Shown: piece after piece, positions 44,384 to 53,819 of the stretch
How the letters are laid out: each line of letters begins with the position of its first letter
Numbering within the stretch: position 1 is the first letter of the stretch
Assembly: GCF_018860565.1 (NCBI RefSeq)
Contig: NZ_JAHKPS010000001.1
Span: forward strand, 62,001 to 126,000
DNA from: Winogradskyella psychrotolerans
Lineage (GTDB): Bacteria; Bacteroidota; Bacteroidia; Flavobacteriales; Flavobacteriaceae
DNA length: 64,000 nucleotides
Direction: 5' to 3'
Translations under genes and position numbers: made by a program
The notes under the pieces: generated by a model
What the model saw: the letters and a program-made list of their open reading frames with translations, nothing else
What the model was told of the DNA's origin: nothing
The model's database searches: none

Positions 44384-46855
44384 ATGAGGGATTACGAAGA
44401 TATAGGCGAAGGGGATTCACAAGGTGTAGGTTTTGATTTTAAAGGGTTTTTATTTAAAGCACTGAATCTTTGGAAATTAATTTTATTTTGTGTAGGTGCA
44501 GCTTTACTCGTTGCTTATTTTATTAATGTACGAAAGGAGAGTATTTATAGGTTAGATTCTTTGGTTACTATAGATAATGAGCAAAACCCATTTTTTACGG
44601 CTAATACAAGTATTTCATTTAATTGGGGAGGGGTTTCTGGTAAAGTAGGTAGTATTTTAACAGAAATAAAAACAAGAACTCATAATGAATTAGTTATTGA
44701 TTCATTAGAGTATTATAAATTATATCTCAAACAAGGCAAATACCATCTTATAGATATTTATAAAGATGCTCCGTTTAACGTTATAACAGATAAGTCTAAG
44801 CCTCAGGCATTAAATAAGGAAATAGGGATTAAACTTCTGGATGACTTATCTTATGAGATTTTTTATGAGTTTACTGAAAATAAGGTTTTGACTCAAGTAT
44901 TTGATTCTAAGGAAAAATTGACAACTAGTGTTAGTGTAGGGATGTTTTCTAAAGTGTTTAAGTATGGTGAGGTTGTAAATATTCCTTTTTTTAATGGAGT
45001 TGTTAATTTAAAGCCCGAGGTGTTGGTGACTAAAGGTGACACATACTTTGTAAAATATTTAAATTTTGATAGTGTTGTAAATCAATATAAAAACAGTATT
45101 AATATTGAGCCTTACTCTAAACAGTCTTCATCCGTTTTAAGGTTGTCACTTATAGGGAAGAATAAATCTAAAATTGTTGACTTTCTCAATGCAACATCTG
45201 CTATTTTGAGTAGAACAGAATTAGAACGAAAAAATCTCTATGCTACAAATACCATAAAGTTTATTGATAGTAGTTTAGGTGCCGTAGATTTAAATCTGAA
45301 AGCTGTAACGGATGAAATGAATAGCTTTAGAAAGGATAATAAGGTCTTTAATGTAGAGGATGAAATAAGTCAGATTTCAGAACAGTTGAAGGCTTACGAT
45401 CTAGAAAAACTAAATGAAGAATCTAAGTTAGATTATTTAAATACTTTAGAAAATTATTTAAGAACAAAAACAGACTACACTAAAATTGCAGCGCCTTCAT
45501 CTGTTGGTATTGAGGAAGTGAATATTTTAACAGGTGTAAGTCGAATTATAGCTCTTTCTGTAGAAAGAAGAAACCTTGAATACTCCACTAAAGAAGGGTC
45601 TATCCTTTTTGAAGATGTAGATCGCCAACTCAATACAGAAAAGGATGTGTTGCTAGAAGCTATTAATGTTACTGAAAATACTATTGGAGTAAAGTTAAAT
45701 ACTATAGGTAGAAAGATAGCTAATTTAGAATCTAAGCTTATAGGGCTTCCTGAGGACCAACAAGAATATTTAAAGATTCAGCGTAAATTAGATTTGAGTA
45801 GGGAAGCTTTTGATATTTATCAAGCTAAAAGAGGTGAAGCTGCCATAGTAAAAGCAGCAAACGTATCGGATATTACGGTTATAGATGAAGCTAAGGATAT
45901 TGGTGATGCTCCAATTGGACCAAATAGAGCATTAAATTACATGATGGGCTTAATGATTGGTTTTTTCTCTCCGATGTTTTTGATTTTTGTAGTTTATCTG
46001 TTAGATAACACCATTCATGGTTCAGACGAAGTTACAAGGATGTCTAAAATTCCAATTTTAGGATTAATAGGTAAATACCGATACAAAAATAATTTAGTGG
46101 CTTATGAAAAGCCAAAATCTGCTGTGGCTGAGTCTTTTAGAGCAATTAGATCGAGTTTGCAGTTTATTTTTAAAAATTCTGTTTCTGAAACAAAGGCGAA
46201 TACCTTAATGATAACATCTTCAGTTAGTGGTGAAGGGAAAACATTTACATCAATTAATATAGCAACGGTTTATGCCCTTTCTGGAAAAAAAACCATTTTA
46301 TTAGGACTAGATTTACGTAAGCCAAAAATCTTTGGGGATTTTAATATTACTAACGAAAGAGGTATTGTAAATTATCTTATAGGAGACAGTGGTTTGGATG
46401 AAGTTACTATGAGTACTCATATTGAAAATTTAGATGTAATTCCTTCGGGACCAGTTCCTCCAAATCCTTCTGAATTATTGATGGGAGATAAGCTAAAAGA
46501 ACTCATAACTATACTTAAGCAAGAGTATGACATGATTATTTTAGATACACCTCCATTAGGTTTGGTTACAGATGCCTTAGAGTTAGTGCAATATGCTGAC
46601 GCCACTATTTTTATGGTGAGATTGGATTATACTAAAAAAGGAATGCTGCAACTGGTAAATGCAAAACATCGATCAGGCGAACTTAAAAATGTAAGTTTTG
46701 TGCTTAATTTTTATAGACATAAAAACAATCATAATTATGGTTATGGCTACGGTTATGGCTACGGTTATGGCTACGGCGTTTATGGAAATACATATCATGA
46801 AAAAGACGATTCTTCACTTCTAAAAAAGATTAAGAATTTCTTAAAAAAAATATGA
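44384..46855 (+). CDS. Wzc-like polysaccharide co-polymerase / tyrosine autokinase
   Basis: 823 residues from the ATG at 44384; an upstream in-frame ATG at 44327 would overlap the previous gene by 47 bases. A Wzz-type chain-length domain with two membrane segments (about 25-45 and 520-545) and long coiled coils surrounds a periplasmic part. The cytosolic BY-kinase (about 575-785) has Walker A SSVSGEGKTFTSIN, Walker A' LGLDLRKPK and Walker B IILDTPPLG. The C-terminal tail is a tyrosine cluster of alternating Gly-Tyr encoded by a 12-base tandem repeat, the expected autophosphorylation site. Confidence 0.92.
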   Translation: MRDYEDIGEGDSQGVGFDFKGFLFKALNLWKLILFCVGAALLVAYFINVRKESIYRLDSLVTIDNEQNPFFTANTSISFNWGGVSGKVGSILTEIKTRTHNELVIDSLEYYKLYLKQGKYHLIDIYKDAPFNVITDKSKPQALNKEIGIKLLDDLSYEIFYEFTENKVLTQVFDSKEKLTTSVSVGMFSKVFKYGEVVNIPFFNGVVNLKPEVLVTKGDTYFVKYLNFDSVVNQYKNSINIEPYSKQSSSVLRLSLIGKNKSKIVDFLNATSAILSRTELERKNLYATNTIKFIDSSLGAVDLNLKAVTDEMNSFRKDNKVFNVEDEISQISEQLKAYDLEKLNEESKLDYLNTLENYLRTKTDYTKIAAPSSVGIEEVNILTGVSRIIALSVERRNLEYSTKEGSILFEDVDRQLNTEKDVLLEAINVTENTIGVKLNTIGRKIANLESKLIGLPEDQQEYLKIQRKLDLSREAFDIYQAKRGEAAIVKAANVSDITVIDEAKDIGDAPIGPNRALNYMMGLMIGFFSPMFLIFVVYLLDNTIHGSDEVTRMSKIPILGLIGKYRYKNNLVAYEKPKSAVAESFRAIRSSLQFIFKNSVSETKANTLMITSSVSGEGKTFTSINIATVYALSGKKTILLGLDLRKPKIFGDFNITNERGIVNYLIGDSGLDEVTMSTHIENLDVIPSGPVPPNPSELLMGDKLKELITILKQEYDMIILDTPPLGLVTDALELVQYADATIFMVRLDYTKKGMLQLVNAKHRSGELKNVSFVLNFYRHKNNHNYGYGYGYGYGYGYGVYGNTYHEKDDSSLLKKIKNFLKKI
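46739..46774 (+). repeat. 12-base tandem repeat encoding the Gly-Tyr cluster of the Wzc-like kinase
   Basis: Three perfect in-frame copies of GGTTATGGCTAC, each encoding Gly-Tyr-Gly-Tyr. Copy-number change would add or remove tyrosines without breaking the frame. Confidence 0.95.
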
Positions 46856-46877
46856 ATCGTTTTAATTATTAAGTATT

Positions 46878-47468
46878 TTGATCACTAAAACTCAACTTCT
46901 AATCAAACGTATTTTTGATTTAGTTTTAGTGCTATTAGTTTTTCCTTTATTAATCATTCCTATTCTTGTACTTATTATTATCGCTACTATAGATACTAAG
47001 GAGTTTGGTGTTTTTTCGCAGAAACGAGTGGGGCAACACGGTAAAATATTTAAAATTTATAAAATTAGAACCTTAAAAGAAGGAAAACATCAATTAGGTC
47101 GTTTAGACCAGAGTGCCAGTGCTATTGGAAAATACTTAAGACGTACTAAATTAAATGAGTTGCCTCAATTATTTAATGTACTAATAGGCGATATGAGTTT
47201 TGTTGGTCCAAGACCTGATTTGCAGGGTTTTGCTGATGAGTTAAAAGGTGAAGATCGAATTATTTTAATGGTAAAACCGGGAATTACTGGTCCAGCCACT
47301 TTAAAATATAGGAATGAAGAACGTGTATTAGAGCGTCAAAAAGATCCAGATAACTACAATAGAACGATTATTTGGGTAGATAAAGTGAAAATCAATAAAA
47401 AGTATGTTCTTAATTATAGTTTTTACTTAGATTTGGCATTCATTTTAAAATCTACTTTAAACAAATGA
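46878..47468 (+). CDS. Initiating sugar transferase (bacterial sugar transferase family)
   Basis: 196 residues. One N-terminal membrane segment (about 12-34), then the catalytic core with GVFSQKRVGQHGKIFKIYKIRTL, KYLRRTKLNELPQLFNVLIGDMSFVGPRPDL and KPGITGPATL, the family's diagnostic phrases. It should load the first sugar phosphate onto undecaprenyl phosphate. The start is a TTG at 46878, as a stop lies just upstream in frame and no ATG is near. Its stop overlaps the next ATG by 4 bases. Confidence 0.92.
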   Translation: MITKTQLLIKRIFDLVLVLLVFPLLIIPILVLIIIATIDTKEFGVFSQKRVGQHGKIFKIYKIRTLKEGKHQLGRLDQSASAIGKYLRRTKLNELPQLFNVLIGDMSFVGPRPDLQGFADELKGEDRIILMVKPGITGPATLKYRNEERVLERQKDPDNYNRTIIWVDKVKINKKYVLNYSFYLDLAFILKSTLNK

Positions 47469-48760
47469 CACATTCAGAAGATAAGATTGCAATTATAGGA
47501 TTAGGTTATGTTGGTTTGCCTCTTGCCGTAGAGTTTGCAAAGAAATTCTTTGTAGTTGGTTTCGATATTAATAAACAACGCATCAGTGAATTAAATACGG
47601 GTTTAGATAAAACATTAGAAGTTGACAACGAGAATTTAAAATCGGTTTTAACTACAGACTTAAACTCTAATAAAGGTTTATATATTACTGATAACGTTGA
47701 GGCATTAGCTGCTACAAATGTATATATTATTACAGTGCCAACTCCAACAGATGCATTAAATAAGCCTGTATTTACACCTTTAATAAAGGCTAGTGAAACT
47801 GTTGGTCGTGCGATGTCTAAAAATGATATTGTTATATACGAATCAACAGTTTATCCTGGTGCAACAGAAGATATTTGTGTCCCTATTTTAGCTGAGGTTT
47901 CAGGTTTAACTTATAACAAAGATTTTTTTGCTGGTTATTCGCCAGAACGTATTAACCCGGGCGATAAACAACATACTGTAACTAAGATTTTAAAAGTTAC
48001 TTCTGGTTCTACACCAGAAATAGCTAAGAAAGTTAACGATTTATACTTAAAAGTAATTACAGCAGGTACGCATTTAGCTCCTTCGATAAAAGTAGCTGAA
48101 GCAGCTAAAGTTATTGAAAACTCTCAACGAGATATCAATATTGCTTTTGTAAATGAATTGTCTAAAATATTTAGATTACTAGACATTGATACTAAAGCGG
48201 TGTTAGAAGCTGCTGGTACGAAATGGAATTTCTTAAAATTCTCACCAGGTTTAGTGGGGGGTCACTGTATTGGAGTAGATCCTTATTACTTGGCACAAAA
48301 AGCTATTGAGTCTGGTTATAATCCAGAAATTATTTTAGCTGGTCGTAAGATGAATGACAGTATGGGGAGCTACGTTGCCACCGAAACTGTTAAGATGATG
48401 ATTAAAAAAGGAGCTACGATTAAAGGATCTAAAGCCCTTGTTTTAGGAACAACTTTTAAAGAAAATTGTCCAGATATCAGAAACTCTAGAGTTATTGATA
48501 TTATAGAAGAGTTAGAAACATACCACGTAAATGTAGATGTATATGATCCATGGGCTTCTAAAGAAGAAGTGAAGCATGAGTATGGTTTCGATCTAATTAC
48601 TGATTTTGGAGGTTTAAGTTCAGATTACGATGCTGTTATTTTAGCGGTTTCGCATAATGAGTTCTTAGAATTAGATATTACTAAATTAAAATCACAAACA
48701 GGTGTTGTTTTCGATGTAAAATCATTACTTCCTTTAGACGCCGTAGACGCAAGATTATAA
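47465..48760 (+). CDS. Nucleotide-sugar 6-dehydrogenase (UDP-HexNAc dehydrogenase, TviB/WbpA-like)
   Basis: 431 residues. NAD-binding GLGYVGLPLAVEFAKKF at residues 11-27; central helix ESTVYPGATEDICVPIL; catalytic-Cys region SPGLVGGHCIGVDPYYLAQKA (Cys about 267); C-terminal UDP-binding domain with VLGTTFKENCPDIRNSRV. It oxidises C6 of a UDP-sugar. Paired with a TviC-like epimerase, as in routes to UDP-N-acetylgalactosaminuronic acid, so the substrate is probably a UDP-N-acetylhexosamine (inference). Confidence 0.9.
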   Translation: MTHSEDKIAIIGLGYVGLPLAVEFAKKFFVVGFDINKQRISELNTGLDKTLEVDNENLKSVLTTDLNSNKGLYITDNVEALAATNVYIITVPTPTDALNKPVFTPLIKASETVGRAMSKNDIVIYESTVYPGATEDICVPILAEVSGLTYNKDFFAGYSPERINPGDKQHTVTKILKVTSGSTPEIAKKVNDLYLKVITAGTHLAPSIKVAEAAKVIENSQRDINIAFVNELSKIFRLLDIDTKAVLEAAGTKWNFLKFSPGLVGGHCIGVDPYYLAQKAIESGYNPEIILAGRKMNDSMGSYVATETVKMMIKKGATIKGSKALVLGTTFKENCPDIRNSRVIDIIEELETYHVNVDVYDPWASKEEVKHEYGFDLITDFGGLSSDYDAVILAVSHNEFLELDITKLKSQTGVVFDVKSLLPLDAVDARL

Positions 48761-49737
48761 TGTATTCAAACCCACATCACACAGCAGATCTATCTGAATT
48801 AAGTTTTTTAATCACAGGTGGTGGAGGCTTCATTGGCTCTAACCTTACAGAATACTTATTAAAGTATAATGCTAAAAAAGTAAGAGTTTTAGATAACTTT
48901 TCTAATGGGCATCGCGAAAACTTAACTGAGTTTATGGATAATCCTGCCTTTGAACTTATAGAAGGCGATATCAGAGATTTAGAGACTTGTAAAAAAGCTA
49001 TGGACGGGATTGATTATGTTTCTCATCAAGCAGCTTTAGGATCTGTGCCTCGCTCTATTAATGATCCAGCAACAACGAATGAAGTCAATATTTCTGGATT
49101 TTTAAATATGATGATTGCATTAAAGGATAGTCCTACAGTAAAACGTATGGTCTATGCAGCATCTAGTTCAACTTATGGAGATAGTAAAGCATTGCCAAAA
49201 GTAGAAGATACTATAGGTAAACCTTTGTCTCCTTATGCTGTTACAAAATACGTAAATGAATTGTATGCTGATGTGTTTGGAACAACTTATGATACTGATG
49301 TAATTGGCTTAAGATATTTTAATGTATTTGGCCCTAAGCAAAGTCCTAGTGGTGCTTATGCAGCTGTAATTCCATTATTCATGCAGGCGCTTAAAGATAA
49401 TGAGCCTTCAAAAATTAATGGAGACGGTGAGCAAACAAGAGATTTTACTTTTATAGATAATGTGGTTCAGGCTAATGTAAAAGGATTTTTTGCCTCTAAA
49501 GAAGCGAAGAATGAGGTCTTTAATGTAGCTTGCGGTGAACGTATTACTATAAATTATTTATGGGAATCATTGCGTATTGCAGCAAATTCTGAGTTAAAGG
49601 CTATTTACGGTCCGAATAGACAGGGAGATGTAAGAGATTCTTTAGCTGATATTTCAAAGGCTCAAAATTTATTAGGTTATAAACCAAAATATACTGTAAG
49701 AGAAGGTTTAAAAATTACTTGGGATTTTTTTAATTAG
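48760..49737 (+). CDS. UDP-N-acetylhexosamine 4-epimerase-like SDR (TviC/WbpP-like)
   Basis: 325 residues. NAD motif TGGGGFIGSNL (about 19-29), catalytic Ser in AASSSTYGDS and the YxxxK pair in SPYAVTKYVNE (about 162-172). The Ser-Pro-rich ALGSVPRSINDP is typical of WbpP/TviC epimerases. Its ATG overlaps the dehydrogenase stop by one base. Together they would supply an N-acetylhexosaminuronic acid precursor. Confidence 0.88.
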   Translation: MYSNPHHTADLSELSFLITGGGGFIGSNLTEYLLKYNAKKVRVLDNFSNGHRENLTEFMDNPAFELIEGDIRDLETCKKAMDGIDYVSHQAALGSVPRSINDPATTNEVNISGFLNMMIALKDSPTVKRMVYAASSSTYGDSKALPKVEDTIGKPLSPYAVTKYVNELYADVFGTTYDTDVIGLRYFNVFGPKQSPSGAYAAVIPLFMQALKDNEPSKINGDGEQTRDFTFIDNVVQANVKGFFASKEAKNEVFNVACGERITINYLWESLRIAANSELKAIYGPNRQGDVRDSLADISKAQNLLGYKPKYTVREGLKITWDFFN

Positions 49738-49858
49738 AGGAAATTTATCTATAATTGATTTGTTTATTTAAAATTAATATCTTTATTCCGAGTTAATTAA
49801 ATAAGGTCTAGTGTATTCCCCTGATATTTCTAAACTTTAATATAAACATTAATTATTA

Positions 49859-50803
49859 ATGACAAATATTTTAGTAACTGGAGGTGCTGGTCAGTTAGGG
49901 AGTTCGATTGCTGCTAAACTAGCATTAAAAGAAAATGTAACGGTTGTAATTATAGATAACCTCTCAACTGGAGAAAAATCCAAAATTCCTAAAAAAGAAA
50001 ATATTAAGTTTATAAAGGCAGATGTCAATGATTATAATGACATTATCTCAATCTTTGCAACTTTTAAATTCGATTATGTATTTCATTTTGCAGCAGTTGT
50101 TGGTGTTGAAAGAACATTAAAAAACCCAATAAATGTCTTACATGATATAGACGGTATAAAGAATATACTGTCATTGTCCAAAAACTCTGGTGTAAAACGT
50201 GTTTTTTATTCGAGTTCATCAGAAGTTTATGGGGAGCCTTTTGAAATTCCTCAAAATGAAAATACAACACCTTTAAATTCAAGGTTGCCTTATGCCATTG
50301 TAAAAAATGTTGGAGAGGCATTTCTTAAAGCATATCAAAGAGAAAACGATTTAGATTATACAATTTTTCGCTTTTTTAATACTTATGGACCTTTTCAGAG
50401 TAATGATTTTGTAATGCCTAGATTTTTGAAATTGGCAATGAATAATCAGCCTATTCCAATTTATGGTCATGGAGATCAAACACGTTCATTCTGTTATATT
50501 GATGATAATGTAGATACTTGCCTCAAAGCTTTATATGAAGATGCGTATGTTAATGATGTTTTAAATATAGGTAATGGTGATGAAATAAGTATATTACATT
50601 TGGCAGAAAAAATTATAGAGCTTACTAATTCAACATCAGAAATCATTTTTCTTCCATCTTTAAAAGAAGGTGATATGACTAGACGATGTCCAGATATAAC
50701 TAAGATGAAAGCCTTACTAGGAAGAGATTTAGTTACTGTAGAAGAAGGGATAATGAAAATGATAAATCACTATAATACTTATACAATTCAAAAGACTTAC
50801 TAA
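49859..50803 (+). CDS. SDR-family NAD-dependent sugar epimerase/dehydratase
   Basis: 314 residues. NAD motif TGGAGQLGSSI (about 7-17), YSSSSEVYGEP for the catalytic Ser/Thr, and YAIVKNVGE (about 148-156) with the YxxxK pair. It resembles UDP-glucose/GDP-mannose type epimerases or UDP-glucuronate decarboxylases; the exact reaction is undecided. A 121-base gap without a recognisable terminator precedes it. Confidence 0.82.
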   Translation: MTNILVTGGAGQLGSSIAAKLALKENVTVVIIDNLSTGEKSKIPKKENIKFIKADVNDYNDIISIFATFKFDYVFHFAAVVGVERTLKNPINVLHDIDGIKNILSLSKNSGVKRVFYSSSSEVYGEPFEIPQNENTTPLNSRLPYAIVKNVGEAFLKAYQRENDLDYTIFRFFNTYGPFQSNDFVMPRFLKLAMNNQPIPIYGHGDQTRSFCYIDDNVDTCLKALYEDAYVNDVLNIGNGDEISILHLAEKIIELTNSTSEIIFLPSLKEGDMTRRCPDITKMKALLGRDLVTVEEGIMKMINHYNTYTIQKTY

Positions 50804-50855
50804 TTTAAGTAATTTTCCTTTCTTATATTCGCAATATTATTAAAAAAAAATATAA

Positions 50856-51728
50856 TTGAAAACTGCAGAAGAGCATTGGTTATATGTCATTTCTTCAAAA
50901 AAGAAACTTCTAGACCTTAATTTTAAAGAAATTTGGAATTATAGAGATTTGCTATTTTTATTTGTAAAAAGGGATATTATAACATTGTATAAACAAACGG
51001 TTCTCGGACCGCTATGGTACTTAATTCAACCTTTATTTACATCACTAATATTTACGTTAATATTTAATAACCTAGCAGATATTCCTACAGGTGAAGGTGT
51101 GCCTAATTTTCTGTTTAATTTGGCAGGTATTACATCTTGGAACTATTTTAAAGATTGTTTGGTTGGTACTAGTGATACCTTTAAAAAGAACGAAAACATT
51201 TTTGGAAAAGTATATTTCCCTAGAGTTATAATGCCTATGTCTGTTGTGGTTTCAAATTTATTGAAATTTGGTATTCAGCTTTTGGTGTTTATTGGTTTTT
51301 ATATCTATTACCTCTATTTTACAGGTAATACGTTTAATGTTATGCCACAATTAAGTTTATTGCTTTTACCTCTGTTAATAGGTTTAATGGCGCTTTTAGG
51401 ATTAGGTTTTGGTATGATAATATCTTCAATGACTACCAAATATAGAGATTTAACTTTTCTAGTTCAATTTGGTGTACAATTATTAATGTATGGATCAGCA
51501 GTCATGTATCCAATGTCTTATTTTAAGGATAAATTGCCTAACTATTATTGGTTAATAGAATGGAGCCCCATTGCTATTATCATTGAGTCCTTTAGGGCCA
51601 TGGTCTTTGGTGTTGGAGAATTAGACATAAATAAATTAATATATACTATAATAACAAGTTTTATAATTTTTCTGATAGGATTAATTATTTTTAATAAAAC
51701 TGAAAAAAGCTTTATTGATACCATATAA
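50856..51728 (+). CDS. Polysaccharide ABC exporter, permease subunit (Wzm-like)
   Basis: 290 residues with six membrane segments from ~55 onward. The cytosolic N-terminus has the family phrase FKEIWNYRDLLFLFVKRDIITLYKQTVLGPLWYLIQPL. ABC-2 type permease for polysaccharide or O-antigen export. It starts at a TTG (50856): an in-frame stop lies directly upstream and no ATG is near. Its last base overlaps the ATP-binding subunit gene, so the pair is co-translated. Confidence 0.92.
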   Translation: MKTAEEHWLYVISSKKKLLDLNFKEIWNYRDLLFLFVKRDIITLYKQTVLGPLWYLIQPLFTSLIFTLIFNNLADIPTGEGVPNFLFNLAGITSWNYFKDCLVGTSDTFKKNENIFGKVYFPRVIMPMSVVVSNLLKFGIQLLVFIGFYIYYLYFTGNTFNVMPQLSLLLLPLLIGLMALLGLGFGMIISSMTTKYRDLTFLVQFGVQLLMYGSAVMYPMSYFKDKLPNYYWLIEWSPIAIIIESFRAMVFGVGELDINKLIYTIITSFIIFLIGLIIFNKTEKSFIDTI

Positions 51729-53008
51729 TGAGTTCGGAAATAATTTTAAAAGTAGAAAATATAGGTAAACAGTACCGTTTAGGACTTGTAGGTACAGGTA
51801 CCATTAGTCATGACCTTAATCGTTGGTGGAATAGGATCAGAGGAAAGGAAGACCCTTATTTAAAAGTGGGTGAAGCTAATGATAGAAGTTCGAAAGGTGA
51901 TTCCGACTATGTTTGGGCAATAAAAGATATCAATTTTGAAGTTAAGCGTGGTGAGGTTCTTGGGATTATAGGTAAAAATGGGGCAGGCAAATCAACCTTA
52001 CTAAAAATTTTATCTCGTGTCACAGGACCTACAACAGGACAGATTAAAACCAAAGGAAGAATCGCGTCTTTATTAGAAGTAGGCACTGGGTTTCACCCTG
52101 AAATGACTGGGAGAGAAAATATTTATTTGAATGGTGCTATCCTTGGAATGACCAAAGCTGAAATAAATTCTAAAATAGATGAAATTATTGATTTCTCAGG
52201 CTGTTTAAGATATGTGGATACTCCTGTTAAGCGCTATAGCTCAGGTATGAAAGTACGCTTAGCTTTTGCTGTTGCAGCTCATTTAGAGCCTGATATCTTA
52301 GTGGTAGATGAGGTGCTTGCCGTTGGTGATGCAGAGTTTCAGAAAAAAGCCATAGGTAAAATGCAAGACATATCTCATAGTGACGGAAGAACTGTTTTAT
52401 TTGTAAGTCATAATATGGCAGCTGTGAAGAGTTTGTGTACAAGAGCTATTGTATTAGAACACGGGACTTCGGTTTTTGAGGGAGGGGTAGATGAAGCTAT
52501 TAGTTATTATTTAAATTTAGATAATACCAATGGGAGTGAAACCTTACGTTATTTTAAAGAAGAAGATTTTAAAGAATATTCTTTTTTTATACAATCTGTA
52601 GGCATAAAGGGAGTTTCTAAAAATTATGAAGAGCCCTTAACTAGAGAGGATCATTTAATCTTAGAAATGTCAATTACTAAACACACTACAGAGGTATTAG
52701 TGGTTGTTTTTCGTTTTAAGGATGGTGATGGTAATATTATATTTGTTACCAATTCTAATGATGCTCAAATGAATTTAGAAAATGAAGGTAAACAATTGTT
52801 ATCAATGCATTTACCAAATTTTTTCTTTAATGAAGGAAACTTTAGTGTTGATGCTATGATTACAAATGGTAAAAAGCAATTGTTTTTTGAACCAGACTGT
52901 ATTCAATATACGATGCTTCAGGAGGCTAAAAAACTAGGTGATTGGATGGGGAAAACCAAAGGAGCTTTAAAACCTAAATTTGAATGGCTATTAGAATATG
53001 AAAGTTGA
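51728..53008 (+). CDS. Polysaccharide ABC exporter, ATP-binding subunit with carbohydrate-binding tail (Wzt-like)
   Basis: 426 residues. Walker A IIGKNGAGKSTLLK (about 91-104), EVGTGFHPEMTGRENI, signature YSSGMKVRLAFAVA and Walker B ILVVDEVLAVGD. From ~275 a C-terminal beta domain resembles the Wzt carbohydrate-binding domain that recognises the capped non-reducing end of the glycan before export. This argues for export of a finished, end-modified chain. Confidence 0.92.
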   Translation: MSSEIILKVENIGKQYRLGLVGTGTISHDLNRWWNRIRGKEDPYLKVGEANDRSSKGDSDYVWAIKDINFEVKRGEVLGIIGKNGAGKSTLLKILSRVTGPTTGQIKTKGRIASLLEVGTGFHPEMTGRENIYLNGAILGMTKAEINSKIDEIIDFSGCLRYVDTPVKRYSSGMKVRLAFAVAAHLEPDILVVDEVLAVGDAEFQKKAIGKMQDISHSDGRTVLFVSHNMAAVKSLCTRAIVLEHGTSVFEGGVDEAISYYLNLDNTNGSETLRYFKEEDFKEYSFFIQSVGIKGVSKNYEEPLTREDHLILEMSITKHTTEVLVVVFRFKDGDGNIIFVTNSNDAQMNLENEGKQLLSMHLPNFFFNEGNFSVDAMITNGKKQLFFEPDCIQYTMLQEAKKLGDWMGKTKGALKPKFEWLLEYES

Positions 53009-53819
53009 TTTTTTTATTATTGGTGGGCAAAAATGCGGAACTACGGCTTTGCATAGCTTTTTAATTAACCATCCTCAAATTAAAGGTGGAAGCAAACAGA
53101 AGGAATTAGATTTTTTTGCTTACGAAAAATTATTCAACAAAGGCTTGAGTAATTATCATTCTAAATTTAATAAGAACATTAAAGAAAAGATTTTATTAAA
53201 AAAAACGTTTTTTTTGGACTCATCGCCTTCATATTTATTAGATGAAAATCCTGAAATAACTTCAAGTAGAATATATGAGTATAATGCGAAAGGTAAGGTT
53301 ATTGTACTTGTTAGAAATCCCATAGAAAGAAGTTTTAGCGCTTTTCAAATGTATAAAAAAAGATATTTTGAAAGAGATAGAAATTGGTGGGTTAAATGGG
53401 TTAAGGAAAGAGGAGGTGATACTAATAATATAATAAAAAGGAAAGAAGCAGAATTTAACAATTTTAATCTTTTTATAAAAAATGAGATTTGTGCGAGAGA
53501 AAAAGGCTTGAAAATAGAATGCCCTGTTTTAAAGAATGGGGAGTATTCAAAAAGTATAAATCTTTATAGAAATAAATTTAAATCAAATTTTTTATTGATT
53601 CAAAACGAAGAAATGCATAAGAATACGACTTCGACTTTAGTGAAGGTTTCGGATTTTTTAAATATTAAACCATTTGATTGGTCTATCTTTTCAGATAAAA
53701 AAGTGTTTGAGGGAAGTTATCATTTTGAAGTAGATTTAGAAACTATTAATCTTTTAAAAAATTATTACCAAAACGATATCAACTTTTTACTTAAGGATTT
53801 TAATATAGATTATAGATGA
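52998..53819 (+). CDS. Sulfotransferase family protein
   Basis: 273 residues. The PAPS 5'-phosphosulfate loop is near the N-terminus (IIGGQKCGTTALHSFL, residues 6-21), and the 3'-phosphate loop is GKVIVLVRNPIERSFSAFQM near 95. Expected to move sulfate from PAPS to a sugar hydroxyl, either on the nascent glycan or at its end. It starts 11 bases inside the end of the Wzt-like gene and ends 4 bases inside the next. It is more AT-rich than its neighbours. Confidence 0.82.
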   Translation: MKVDFFIIGGQKCGTTALHSFLINHPQIKGGSKQKELDFFAYEKLFNKGLSNYHSKFNKNIKEKILLKKTFFLDSSPSYLLDENPEITSSRIYEYNAKGKVIVLVRNPIERSFSAFQMYKKRYFERDRNWWVKWVKERGGDTNNIIKRKEAEFNNFNLFIKNEICAREKGLKIECPVLKNGEYSKSINLYRNKFKSNFLLIQNEEMHKNTTSTLVKVSDFLNIKPFDWSIFSDKKVFEGSYHFEVDLETINLLKNYYQNDINFLLKDFNIDYR

